From Sulfurimonas sp. (GTDB lineage: Bacteria; Campylobacterota; Campylobacteria; Campylobacterales; Sulfurimonadaceae): 20,746 nucleotides of DNA. Position numbers and translations under genes: made by a program. Below, piece by piece: positions 1 through 8,412 of the stretch; position 1 is the stretch's first letter; each line of letters opens with the position of its first letter. The DNA lies in assembly GCA_021648465.1 (NCBI GenBank), contig JAKISR010000033.1:1-20746 (forward strand), given 5' to 3'. The notes under the pieces were generated by a model that did no database searches, had not been told where the DNA came from, and saw only the letters and a list, made by a program, of their open reading frames with translations.

Positions 1-784
1 TATCTGCTTTTAGAGGCTCTGGTATGATATTTCCTGATGAAGTAATATTTGCAAGATTTGAATTAAATAGATAATTATATACTACATTATCTCCTTTTAA
101 AGTAGCATCTAGGGTCATTAAAAAAGTAGTTTTTGGTAGATTTATTCCAAAATCACTTTTCATTAAAGCAGTATCTATTTTACCACCTTTTGTTTTTAAA
201 GTTATATCTCCATCTAATTGCTGTGGATTTATATTTTTAAAATTAACATCGAGGTTTATTTTTGAACTAGCATATGGTTTTTGTCCACTTATTTTAAGCA
301 GTGCTTCTAGGTCTGCATTATCCATTTTTGCGATTATTGATGTTGGGTTTAAATCTGTAAGTTCTACATTATATGTTGTTTTTGAATATGCTACATCACT
401 TTTACCCTCAACTGTTAAAAATGCCATATCCCCAACAGCATTACCGTCTGTACGAAAATTTCCAATCAGTTTTTGTTTAGTTAATGGTTCAAGTGATGCT
501 AACTCTTCAAGCTTTAGAGCATAATTTATATTAAAAGCTTGAGAAAATAAAGAATAATTTCCATTCAAATGAATTGTATTATTTTTATTTATCTCTAGTA
601 ATATTTCAAATTGACTCATTGAAAGTTGAAATACAGATACTTTAGAATCCATTTTAGTCTGTTCTTTTATCTTAGATTCTATAATAGGTTTGAGCATTCC
701 ATTACCAAACCCAGTAAATGCCACTACATATATAATTGTAAACAGACCAATAACAATTCCAATAATCCAAATCAATATTTTCAT
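1..784 (-). CDS. AsmA-like membrane-anchored periplasmic protein, N-terminal part (3' end outside window)
   Basis: An open frame runs leftward from an ATG at 784 to the window edge, giving 261 visible residues. A GAAGG ribosome site lies six bases before the start. Residues about 3-23 form one hydrophobic segment (ILIWIIGIVIGLFTIIYVVA), so the rest should sit in the periplasm. The segment after it, LKPIIESKIKEQTKMDSKV, resembles the beginning of AsmA/TamB-type proteins, where a short amphipathic helix precedes a long series of beta-strands. The rest is rich in short alternating strands (LNGNYSLF, LIGNFRTDG, LDGDITLKTKGG), as expected for a beta-taco or beta-helix protein involved in envelope lipid transport or assembly. 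The family call is by pattern only. It is transcribed away from grpE. Confidence 0.6.
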   Translation of the reverse strand, partial: MKILIWIIGIVIGLFTIIYVVAFTGFGNGMLKPIIESKIKEQTKMDSKVSVFQLSMSQFEILLEINKNNTIHLNGNYSLFSQAFNINYALKLEELASLEPLTKQKLIGNFRTDGNAVGDMAFLTVEGKSDVAYSKTTYNVELTDLNPTSIIAKMDNADLEALLKISGQKPYASSKINLDVNFKNINPQQLDGDITLKTKGGKIDTALMKSDFGINLPKTTFLMTLDATLKGDNVVYNYLFNSNLANITSSGNIIPEPLKAD

Positions 785-859
785 TTTAAACCTTCATATA
801 ATAATACATAATGATATCAAAAAAGCTTTAAAAGCACTAGTTATATAGGACTTTATAGA

Positions 860-880
860 CTTGATAGTAGTACGCTCAAC
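860..880. promoter_or_regulatory. Degenerate HAIR-like (HspR-type) inverted repeat
   Basis: The 21 bases read CTTGATA-N7-GCTCAAC. This matches the HspR consensus CTTGAGT-N7-ACTCAAG at 10 of 14 arm positions with exact spacing. It lies 29 bases upstream of the grpE -35 box. HspR controls chaperone operons in Helicobacter and Campylobacter, so the position is sensible. A match this weak can occur by chance in AT-rich DNA. Confidence 0.25.
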
Positions 881-909
881 TAAATTATGTAAAATTACTA
901 ATGTTTGAC

Positions 910-938
910 TTGACATTGTTACACTCATATATTATAAT
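910..938 (+). promoter_or_regulatory. Consensus sigma-70 promoter of grpE-dnaK
   Basis: TTGACA at 910-915 and TATAAT at 933-938 are both perfect consensus hexamers separated by 17 bases. Transcription would start near 945, giving a leader of about 80 bases before grpE. An imperfect dyad (ACATT at 913-917, AATGT at 936-940, 8 of 11 arm positions matching) spans both boxes and could be a repressor site. No CIRCE sequence is present. Confidence 0.8.
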
Positions 939-1025
939 GTGGTTATCTTTTTAAAAAGAAATGGATACACAAAGGAAACTTTATTTTATAAGAGTTTCCA
1001 CCACAACAAGGAGTTAATAAATATT

Positions 1026-1589
1026 ATGTCTAATAAATCTGACAAAGAATTACAAAAAGAACCCTTATTAAATGATGAAGAGGGAATTGATATATCTATA
1101 GATGAAGCTGAGGCGGAAGCAGAAGCAGTTGAGAATGAGTTCGACTTATTACAAGCAGAACTTACAGCATTAAAAGACAAATATGCTCGTGTGCATGCTG
1201 ATTTTGATAATATCAAAAAAAGACTTGAACGCGAAAAATATACTGCAGTTGAATACTCAAACGAAAAATTTGCTAAAGATATGATTCCTGTTATGGATGC
1301 ACTTCAGATGGCACTTACTTCTACTGCAACTGTTACAGACCCCCAAGAGCATTTGGATAAGTTAAATGAGGGTATTGAGCTTACACTTAAGCAATTCACT
1401 ACATCTCTTGAAAAGCATGGCGTTACTATGGTAGCACACGATGAGCCATATGACCCAAATATTCACAATGCTGTTCAAACAGTTGATAGTGAAGATGTTG
1501 AATCTGGTCAGATAGTTCAAACTTTTCAAACTGGCTATAAATATAAAAATAGACCTTTGCGTGAAGCTATGGTAATTGTAGCAAACTAA
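1026..1589 (+). CDS. grpE: Nucleotide exchange factor GrpE
   Basis: GrpE, 187 residues, cytoplasmic, releases ADP from DnaK and so resets the Hsp70 folding cycle. An acidic, disordered N-terminus (EAEAEAEAVENEFD) leads into the long dimerising coiled coil (residues about 40-95, with FDNIKKRLEREK). The C-terminal beta domain follows and carries the family signature around HNAVQTVDSEDVESGQIVQTF and the ending YKYKNRPLREAMVIVAN. I chose the ATG at 1026 because AAGGAG lies at 1008-1013. An in-frame GTG at 939 lies upstream of the predicted transcription start and cannot be used from that promoter. The dnaK gene follows 102 bases downstream with no terminator between, so the two are probably co-transcribed. 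The hrcA gene often found in front of grpE in this phylum is absent here. Confidence 0.96.
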   Translation: MSNKSDKELQKEPLLNDEEGIDISIDEAEAEAEAVENEFDLLQAELTALKDKYARVHADFDNIKKRLEREKYTAVEYSNEKFAKDMIPVMDALQMALTSTATVTDPQEHLDKLNEGIELTLKQFTTSLEKHGVTMVAHDEPYDPNIHNAVQTVDSEDVESGQIVQTFQTGYKYKNRPLREAMVIVAN

Positions 1590-1691
1590 AGAACTTTATG
1601 CTACTTAGGTTGCATAATTAATTTTTAAAACATTATATACTTTCACTGTTTTAAAATAAAAAATAAAAAAATAAAAATTAAAGGAAATACT

Positions 1692-3578
1692 ATGAGTAAA
1701 GTAATAGGAATAGATTTAGGAACAACAAATTCGTGTGTAGCAGTTTATGAGGGGGGTGAAGCTAAAATCATCCCAAATGCAGAGGGTAAAAATACCACTC
1801 CTTCAGTAGTTGCATTCACAGATAAAGGTGATGTTTTAGTTGGTGACCCAGCAAAGCGTCAAGCTATAACTAACCCTGAAAAAACCATCTCTTCTATTAA
1901 GAGAATTATGGGTCTTATGATGAGTGAAGAAAATGCTAAAGAAGCACACGATAAAGTAACTTATAATATTGTAGATAAAGATGGTTCTGCTGCTGTTGAT
2001 GTAGCTGGTAAGATTTACACTCCACAAGAAATTTCAGCTAAAATTCTTAGCAAACTAAAAGACGATGCAGAAGCTTATTTAGGCTCAAGCGTAACAGACG
2101 CAGTAATTACAGTCCCTGCATACTTTAATGATAGCCAAAGAAAAGCAACTAAAGATGCTGGAACTATCGCTGGATTAAATGTTTTAAGAATTATTAATGA
2201 GCCAACAGCATCTGCACTAGCTTATGGACTAGATAGTAAAACTGAAGAAAATGTACTTGTTTATGACCTTGGTGGTGGTACATTTGATGTTACAGTATTA
2301 GAGATTTCTGATGGTACATTTGAAGTTCTTGCAACTGATGGTAATGCATTTTTAGGTGGTGATGATTTTGATAATAAAATCGTTGATATGCTAAATGATG
2401 AGTTTAAAGCTTCTCACGGGATTGAGCTTAAAAATGACAAAATGGCTCTTCAGCGCTTAAAAGATGCAGCTGAAAATGCTAAAAAAGAGTTAAGTTCTGC
2501 TCAAGAAACAGAGATTAACTTACCGTTCATTACAATGACAGAGGCTGGACCACAACATTTAGTTGTAAAACTTACTCGTGCTAAATTTGAGGGTATGATT
2601 TCTGATTTGGTTGAAGAGACTATTGAGCATATTAAAGTTGCTATGAAAGAATCTGACTTAAGTAATGGTGATATCAAAGAGATTATCATGGTTGGTGGTT
2701 CTACTCGTGTTCCAATGGCGCAAGAAGCTGTTTCTAAGTACTTCGGCGGTAAAGACCTAAACAAAGGTGTTAATCCTGATGAAGTTGTTGCTGCTGGTGC
2801 TGCCATTCAAGGTGGAGTTTTAAGAGGAGATGTTAAAGATGTTCTTCTTTTAGATGTTACTCCATTATCACTTGGAATTGAGACACTTGGTGGAGTTATG
2901 ACTAAGGTTATTGAAAAAGGTACAACTATTCCAGTTAAAAAATCTCAAATTTTCTCAACTGCAGAAGATAACCAACCAGCTGTTTCTATTAGCGTTGGTC
3001 AAGGTGAAAGAGAGTTTGCTAAAGATAACAAGTCTTTAGGTTTATTTGAGCTTGGTGATATTCCAGCAGCTCCAAGAGGTGTGCCTCAAATTGAAGTAAC
3101 TTTTGATATCGATGCAAATGGTATTTTAACTGTTAGCTCAACTGATAAAGGTACTGGTAAATCTCAATCAATCACAATCTCTGGAAGTTCAGGATTGAGT
3201 GAAGAAGAGATTAATAAAATGGTTCAAGATGCTGAATCACACAAAGCTGAAGATGAAGAGAGAAAAGTTATGGTTGACTTAAGAAACCAAGCTGATGCTC
3301 TTATTGCTCAAACTGAAAAATCTATGACAGAGATGGGTGATAAACTTGAAGCTGATGAGAAAACTAAAATAGAAGAAGCTATAGCTGATTTAAAAGAGAC
3401 TCTAAAAGATGAGTCTGCAACTAAAGAGCAAATAGAGCAAAAGGTAAAAACATTAACTGAAGCTGCGCACAAAATGGCTGAAGAGATGTATAAAAAAGAA
3501 CAAAATCCGCAAGAAGCAGAAGCTGAAAAGAAAAAGAAAAAAGCTGATGAAGATGTTATAGACGCTGAGATAGAGTAG
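1692..3578 (+). CDS. dnaK: Molecular chaperone DnaK (Hsp70)
   Basis: Hsp70 chaperone of 628 residues, usual length for the family. It binds exposed hydrophobic segments of unfolded proteins in an ATP-driven cycle with GrpE and a J-protein. The ATPase domain (residues about 1-375) shows the phosphate 1 loop IGIDLGTTNSCVAV, the AYFNDSQRKATKDAG segment, the phosphate 2 loop YDLGGGTFDVTV, and GGSTRVP. The conserved linker DVLLLDVTPLSLGIETLGG near residue 383 joins it to the substrate-binding beta domain, followed by the helical lid and a lysine-rich tail ending EDVIDAEIE. AAAGGA precedes the ATG. No J-protein gene is visible in the window. Two inverted repeats follow the stop codon. Confidence 0.99.
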   Translation: MSKVIGIDLGTTNSCVAVYEGGEAKIIPNAEGKNTTPSVVAFTDKGDVLVGDPAKRQAITNPEKTISSIKRIMGLMMSEENAKEAHDKVTYNIVDKDGSAAVDVAGKIYTPQEISAKILSKLKDDAEAYLGSSVTDAVITVPAYFNDSQRKATKDAGTIAGLNVLRIINEPTASALAYGLDSKTEENVLVYDLGGGTFDVTVLEISDGTFEVLATDGNAFLGGDDFDNKIVDMLNDEFKASHGIELKNDKMALQRLKDAAENAKKELSSAQETEINLPFITMTEAGPQHLVVKLTRAKFEGMISDLVEETIEHIKVAMKESDLSNGDIKEIIMVGGSTRVPMAQEAVSKYFGGKDLNKGVNPDEVVAAGAAIQGGVLRGDVKDVLLLDVTPLSLGIETLGGVMTKVIEKGTTIPVKKSQIFSTAEDNQPAVSISVGQGEREFAKDNKSLGLFELGDIPAAPRGVPQIEVTFDIDANGILTVSSTDKGTGKSQSITISGSSGLSEEEINKMVQDAESHKAEDEERKVMVDLRNQADALIAQTEKSMTEMGDKLEADEKTKIEEAIADLKETLKDESATKEQIEQKVKTLTEAAHKMAEEMYKKEQNPQEAEAEKKKKKADEDVIDAEIE

Positions 3579-3614
3579 CAACACTTTATCTTAAAATCTT
3601 CCTCGACATAAAAT

Positions 3615-3658
3615 AAATCTAATTTTAGATTTTGCCATGTGTTATATCACACATGGCA
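3615..3658. repeat. Two adjacent perfect inverted repeats after dnaK
   Basis: AAATCTAA and TTAGATTT (3615-3632) form an 8-bp dyad with a 2-base centre. Directly next to it, TGCCATGTGT and ACACATGGCA (3633-3658) form a perfect 10-bp stem with a 6-base loop. The second would fold stably in RNA, but neither strand has a U-run right after it. It could be a 3'-end stabilising or Rho-associated structure for dnaK mRNA, or a regulator site in front of the chemoreceptor gene. Confidence 0.6.
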
Positions 3659-3724
3659 TCTACTCATAAAACTCGTTTACTGAACATAAATATCACTTTT
3701 TTATTCTTATTTTTACCTATTTAA

Positions 3725-3752
3725 GGGACATTTTATTTAAATGTCTTATAAT
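3725..3752 (+). promoter_or_regulatory. Predicted promoter of the chemoreceptor gene with an embedded palindrome
   Basis: A consensus TATAAT sits at 3747-3752, 38 bases before the ATG. The matching -35 region is poor (GGGACA at 3725-3730, spacer 16). The spacer is almost wholly filled by a perfect dyad, GACATTT-N5-AAATGTC at 3727-3745, ending one base before the -10 box. A protein bound there should block RNA polymerase, so an operator is likely. Confidence 0.5.
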
Positions 3753-3790
3753 AATCATAAATAATAAATGATAAACAATAAGGGTGTTAT

Positions 3791-6616
3791 ATGCTAAACA
3801 ATCTCTCTATTAAAACAAAATTATTACTACAAACTGCCATTCCAATTATCATAATTCTTATTTTATCATTTATGGCAATTAGCTCTAACTTAAAAAATGT
3901 AAACCATTTAGAAGAGTTACAAAAAAGTTCCAAACTTCTTAGTTCCATATCATTACTAATACATGAGACACAAAAAGAGAGAGGCATGACTGCTGGATTT
4001 TTAGGCAGTGGTGGCAAAAGCTTTAAAGACAAGCTTCCTTCTCAAAGAAATCTTACAGATACAAGGGTAAAAGAGCTACAAGAGTATTTAAATAAAATTG
4101 ATTTAGATAGCATAGATACAAAAACTTCAGACGCAACTAACCAAGCACTTAATGAGGCTGCACAAATAAGCTCTATACGATCACTAGTTGATTCATTAAA
4201 TATAAAAGGTTCAGAAGCAATTGCATACTATACTAATATGAATTCTAAATTTTTAAATATTCTCATAAAAATTTCTAATACATCATCATCTCCTGAAATA
4301 ACTAAACAGATGATAGCTTATATTAATTTTTTAATGGCAAAAGAGAGAGCAGGTATAGAAAGAGCAATTGGTGAGAATATTACTTCCACTGATTATTTTA
4401 AATCTAATTTTAGACAAAAACTCTCTAATCTCATCTCTGCACAAGACTCTTATCTATCTAGCTTTAGTGATTATGCATCTCCTGAAGCTAAAGAATTTTA
4501 CACTAAAACATTAGATCATGATTCTGTTAGAGAAGTAAGTAAAATGAGAAATACTATACTGAATGAAAAAGGTATAGGTGGCTTTGGTATTGATGCTACC
4601 TACTGGTTTGATACAATATCAAGTAAATTAGGACTTTTAAAAAAGACAGAAAACTATATTATTAAACAAATTAGAGCAACCAATAAAAAAACTAAACAGA
4701 ATATTAAATTAGCTGTGTCAATCAGTAATTTAGTTCATGAAACTCAAAAAGAAAGAGGTGCAACTGCTGGATATGTTGGAAGCAAAGGTAAAAATTTCAC
4801 TAAAAGACTTCCTGCACAAAGACTGCTTACAGATAAAAAACTTAAAATTCTCAAAACTACTCTAAGTAATCTAGGTACGTCTACTCTAAATAAAAAGGCA
4901 AAGAGTCATTTAAAAAAAGCATTAGCTCAGTTATCTAAACTACAAAATATAAGAAATGGTGTAGATTCTCTTTCTATGGGTGGTGCTAAAATTATTGGTT
5001 ATTATACCGGTATGAATGCAATCTTTATAGATGTTATTGGTGCTATTTCAAAAGATGCCAAAACTGTAAATGAAGCAAGGGATTTACTGGCATGGTATTA
5101 CTTTTGTATGAGTAAAGAGCGAGCTGGAATTGAGCGTGCTGTTATGTCAAATACTTTTGCAGGAAACAAATTTTTACCAGATATGAAAGAAAAATTTACA
5201 AAATTGGTAACGGAACAAGATGCTTACTTAGTGAGTTTTAAAAAGTCTGCCAATCAAAAAATGATTAATTTTTACAATAAAACAGTATCTGGCAAATATA
5301 TTGATGAAGTAAATCGTATGAGAGAGGTGGCTTTTAATGCTAAAAGTGTTGGCGGTTTTGGAATTGATTCTGGATACTGGTTTAATACAATTAGCACCAA
5401 AATCAATTTACTTAAAAAAATTGATGACCACTTATCTACTACTTTAGAAAAAACTATAGAAATAAAACTATCAGATAAAAGCACATCACTTTATACTATG
5501 ACCATAATCATCATAGTGTTGATATTGTTTATACTGATATTTTCTAAAATAATCTCTGATGGTATTTCTAAATCTATATGTAGATTCCAATCAGGTCTAG
5601 TAAGCTTTTTTGATTATATTAACAGAGAAAAAACTGATATAGACCTACTTGATGATAGTTCATCTGATGAACTTGGCAATATGGCAAAAGTTGTAAATGA
5701 AAATATTATAAAAACTAAAGTAGCGATGGAAGAAGACAATGCCTTTTTAAATAGTGCTGAAAGTGTTATGAATAGAGTTTCAGAGGGTATGCTTTCAATG
5801 CATATCGAAGCTAACACTAGCAATCCAAGTCTCCAGCAGTTAAAAGAATCGGTTAATAATGCTCTGCTAAACTTAAAAAACAAACTTACTACCATAAACA
5901 AAACATTGGAACAATACTCAAGTTATGACTATACAGATCAGTTAAAACTTGATGGTATTGAACAAGACAGTGCACTAGAGGTATTGATATTTGAAATTAA
6001 TCAATTAAGAGGTGCAATTGTAAATATGTTAAATAATTCATCTGGCAGTGCTAACAATTTACTGGAAAAATCTGACATATTACAAGCTCAAATGCAAGAA
6101 TTAAGCAGTTCGTCTCAACAACAAGCAATAAGCTTAAAAGAAACAGCACAAACAATGGAAAATATTGATAGTGCCTCTAAAGAGACTTCAAGCAAAGCTA
6201 AAGAGGTTATTGAGCAGTCAAATGACATTAAATCTGTTGTTTTAATAATTTCTGATATTGCTGAACAAACAAATCTACTGGCTTTAAATGCAGCTATTGA
6301 AGCGGCAAGAGCTGGAGAACATGGACGAGGATTTGCAGTAGTTGCAGATGAAGTAAGAAAACTAGCTGAGAGAACTCAAAAATCATTATCAGAGATAAAT
6401 GCAAATATAAATATACTTACTCAATCTATCACTGATATAGGTGTTAGCATTGATGAACAGAGCAATAATATCTCTAGTATTAACACCACTATTTCAAAAA
6501 TCGATGAAATAACTCTAGAAAATTCAGAGATAGTAGAAAAAGTAGAGCTTATAACAAATGAAGTTAAAGAAATGGCTGTTAATATTTCTCAAGATGTTCA
6601 AAAAAATAAATATTAA
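3791..6616 (+). CDS. Methyl-accepting chemotaxis protein with tandem nitrate/nitrite-sensing-like domains
   Basis: Chemoreceptor of 941 residues. Membrane segment 1 lies at residues about 11-31 and segment 2 at about 568-590, so some 535 residues face the periplasm. That region holds two copies of one helical module. Each has ETQKERG (about residues 58 and 316, followed by TAGF or TAGY), a YYTxMN segment, KERAGIERA, and GGFGID..YWF..IS. The QKERG and KERAGIERA signatures fit the NIT family that binds nitrate and nitrite in NasR-type sensors. The ligand here is unproven. A long HAMP-like linker follows. The signalling hairpin tip (EQTNLLALNAAIEAARAGE, near residue 824) is canonical and contacts CheA and CheW. 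No CheR-tethering pentapeptide ends the protein. AAGGG precedes the ATG. It appears to be a single-gene unit. Confidence 0.93.
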   Translation: MLNNLSIKTKLLLQTAIPIIIILILSFMAISSNLKNVNHLEELQKSSKLLSSISLLIHETQKERGMTAGFLGSGGKSFKDKLPSQRNLTDTRVKELQEYLNKIDLDSIDTKTSDATNQALNEAAQISSIRSLVDSLNIKGSEAIAYYTNMNSKFLNILIKISNTSSSPEITKQMIAYINFLMAKERAGIERAIGENITSTDYFKSNFRQKLSNLISAQDSYLSSFSDYASPEAKEFYTKTLDHDSVREVSKMRNTILNEKGIGGFGIDATYWFDTISSKLGLLKKTENYIIKQIRATNKKTKQNIKLAVSISNLVHETQKERGATAGYVGSKGKNFTKRLPAQRLLTDKKLKILKTTLSNLGTSTLNKKAKSHLKKALAQLSKLQNIRNGVDSLSMGGAKIIGYYTGMNAIFIDVIGAISKDAKTVNEARDLLAWYYFCMSKERAGIERAVMSNTFAGNKFLPDMKEKFTKLVTEQDAYLVSFKKSANQKMINFYNKTVSGKYIDEVNRMREVAFNAKSVGGFGIDSGYWFNTISTKINLLKKIDDHLSTTLEKTIEIKLSDKSTSLYTMTIIIIVLILFILIFSKIISDGISKSICRFQSGLVSFFDYINREKTDIDLLDDSSSDELGNMAKVVNENIIKTKVAMEEDNAFLNSAESVMNRVSEGMLSMHIEANTSNPSLQQLKESVNNALLNLKNKLTTINKTLEQYSSYDYTDQLKLDGIEQDSALEVLIFEINQLRGAIVNMLNNSSGSANNLLEKSDILQAQMQELSSSSQQQAISLKETAQTMENIDSASKETSSKAKEVIEQSNDIKSVVLIISDIAEQTNLLALNAAIEAARAGEHGRGFAVVADEVRKLAERTQKSLSEINANINILTQSITDIGVSIDEQSNNISSINTTISKIDEITLENSEIVEKVELITNEVKEMAVNISQDVQKNKY

Positions 6617-6653
6617 TACAACTATATGTAGAATTTAATTTTTACATGTCAAA

Positions 6654-7796
6654 TTAAATACTATCTAAAGTCTTCATAACTTTTAAAGCTTGAATATGTT
6701 CTTTTACATCATGCACTCTAATTATTGAAGCTCCATTTTTTGCAGCTTCCAAATTTAAAGCTATTGTTCCTGCAAGTCTATCCTGTGGAGATGATGGTGA
6801 TATCTTATCTATTAGTGATTTTCTTGAAACTCCAATAAGTAGGGGCTTTTTAAGAGTTAAAAAATGCTCTAAATTTTTTATAAGTATTAAATTATGCTCT
6901 AAGGTCTTACCAAAACCAATACCAATATCTAAAACAATATCTTGAACACCAAGTGATTCAGCTTTGGCAATTCTACTCTCAAAAAATGAATATATGTCAC
7001 TTAAAATATTTTCATATTTAGGATCATCTTGCATAGTTTGAGGTGTTCCCTGCATATGCATTATAACAGCTTTAGCACCATTGCTAGCACATATTTTACT
7101 AACTTCATTATTCGCTAAACCTGTAATATCATTAACAATTTCAAAACCACTTTGAAGTGCGTATTTTATTACATTTGGTCGATAACTATCAATACTAAAT
7201 TTCACTTTTTTGTATAATTTTTCTGTTTTTATTAAATTAAGTATAGGTTTTAATCTACTAAGCTCTTCAGCTTTATCCACATGTAAAGAGTTTGGAGCTG
7301 ATGATACTCCACCAACATCTATAATATTAGCACCATCTTCTATCATCTGTTCAACCGCTTTAACTGCACTATCTACATTAAACCTAGAATCTAAAAAAAA
7401 ACTATCATTATTAATATTAATAACACCCATAATATCTACATTTGATTGCTTTTTAACTTTTAAAATTTCTTGTAATTTTTTTGCTAACTCTTTTAAACCA
7501 AATGGTTGTGCTAGCTCTTTTTTACTAAGTAATTGTAATTGTTTACTTGTGGCTATAAGTAAACAATCCACATATGGAGTTTTTGCCATTACAGTTCCAC
7601 GAGGAACAGCTAAATCAGCACCTATACTAAGAGCGTCTTGTTTTAAAATATTTGCTGCACCTACATGTAAAGCATTTATTTTTATAATATGGGTATACGC
7701 TTTTAAAGAGAGTATACTAACTCCACCGCTATCAACGCCTATATCATGAAGTTGTTTTTTAATATCAACTCTATTAGATAATTTTTCAATTTGCAT
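6654..7796 (-). CDS. folP: Dihydropteroate synthase with N-terminal reductase-like extension
   Basis: Folate pathway enzyme of 380 residues joining p-aminobenzoate to the pterin pyrophosphate. The C-terminal two thirds is the TIM-barrel synthase: IMGVININNDSF (pterin loop), DVGGVSSAP, SIDSYRP, VNDITGL, HMQGTPQTM, DIGIGFGKT, LIGVSRKS, RLAGT and IRVHDV. About 115 residues precede it, far more than in E. coli FolP. The H. pylori protein has the same extension and is reported to be a bifunctional dihydropteroate synthase and flavin-dependent dihydropteroate reductase, compensating for missing FolA. That role is inferred here. The ATG at 7796 is preferred over an in-frame TTG at 7808 because GGAG overlaps that TTG and sits correctly for the ATG. 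It overlaps the end of holB by 11 bases. Confidence 0.93.
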   Translation of the reverse strand: MQIEKLSNRVDIKKQLHDIGVDSGGVSILSLKAYTHIIKINALHVGAANILKQDALSIGADLAVPRGTVMAKTPYVDCLLIATSKQLQLLSKKELAQPFGLKELAKKLQEILKVKKQSNVDIMGVININNDSFFLDSRFNVDSAVKAVEQMIEDGANIIDVGGVSSAPNSLHVDKAEELSRLKPILNLIKTEKLYKKVKFSIDSYRPNVIKYALQSGFEIVNDITGLANNEVSKICASNGAKAVIMHMQGTPQTMQDDPKYENILSDIYSFFESRIAKAESLGVQDIVLDIGIGFGKTLEHNLILIKNLEHFLTLKKPLLIGVSRKSLIDKISPSSPQDRLAGTIALNLEAAKNGASIIRVHDVKEHIQALKVMKTLDSI

Positions 7797-8412
7797 TTTT
7801 ATCTCCAATAAAACCCATCAACAACATTGCTAAAATAGATTGTGGACGAGAATTTAATTCTAATAATCTATATGCTTTATCAAAATTTTCAAGTTGAGTA
7901 TTTGATAGTATAAGCATATCTACAACCGTTGCTCTGTTATAAAGTGCCTCTATAAGAGTTTTTGCTTCACTTTTTTTTATTCTAGCATTTGCTTTTAAAA
8001 ACTCAAAAACTTCTTTATAATCAATTTGAGAAAGATTTAACTCTATGTCCTTTTTCATATAAGTCTTTTTACCCTTAAGTATAGGTAATCTTGAACGAAC
8101 AGTAGGAAGTAGGTTTGATTTTATAGATGATATAATTATAAATTCTATATTTTTAGGAGGCTCTTCTAGTACTTTTAGAAGTGAATTTTGAGCTAGACTA
8201 GTAAAACTATTTGAACCCATAATGATATATTTTGTTTGAGATTCACTTATATAAGCTTCTGCTATAACAGCTTTTGCATGTTCTATTTTAAAATCATCTT
8301 CTATAAAACCAACTACTCTATTTGGTTTTAATTCATTTACAAATTTTTCATACTCTGCTTCTATATCTGTTGAAATTAAAATATGACTTTTATTACTCTC
8401 ATGAACTAACAT
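7786..8412 (-). CDS. holB: DNA polymerase III delta' subunit (short form)
   Basis: Clamp-loader delta' subunit, 208 residues, well below the roughly 330 of E. coli HolB. It lacks the first part of the AAA+ domain with the P-loop. What remains matches the family: NSLLKVLEEPP (residues about 76-86), the strand IEFIIISS, and VRSRLPIL at the SRC-like position, followed by a helical C-terminus. Short delta' proteins are usual in Campylobacterota. GGAG lies six bases before the ATG. It overlaps hobA by 14 bases and folP by 11, so translation of the three is probably coupled. Its neighbours also support the call, since H. pylori has hobA, holB and folP in this order. Confidence 0.85.
   Translation of the reverse strand: MLVHESNKSHILISTDIEAEYEKFVNELKPNRVVGFIEDDFKIEHAKAVIAEAYISESQTKYIIMGSNSFTSLAQNSLLKVLEEPPKNIEFIIISSIKSNLLPTVRSRLPILKGKKTYMKKDIELNLSQIDYKEVFEFLKANARIKKSEAKTLIEALYNRATVVDMLILSNTQLENFDKAYRLLELNSRPQSILAMLLMGFIGDKNAN

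Noticed and set aside
939..1025. Earlier GTG start giving GrpE 29 extra residues
   Set aside because: It begins at the edge of the -10 box, upstream of the predicted transcription start, and the extra residues do not resemble GrpE. The ATG at 1026 has AAGGAG.
1610..1641. Internal dnaK promoter (TTGCAT and TATACT)
   Set aside because: The spacer is 20 bases, too long for a convincing sigma-70 promoter. Co-transcription with grpE is simpler.
6617..6653. Terminator between the convergent chemoreceptor and folP genes
   Set aside because: Only ATGTA and TACAT can pair, across a 12-base loop and without a useful T-run.
7797..7808. TTG start for FolP
   Set aside because: The GGAG in this stretch is the ribosome site for the ATG at 7796.
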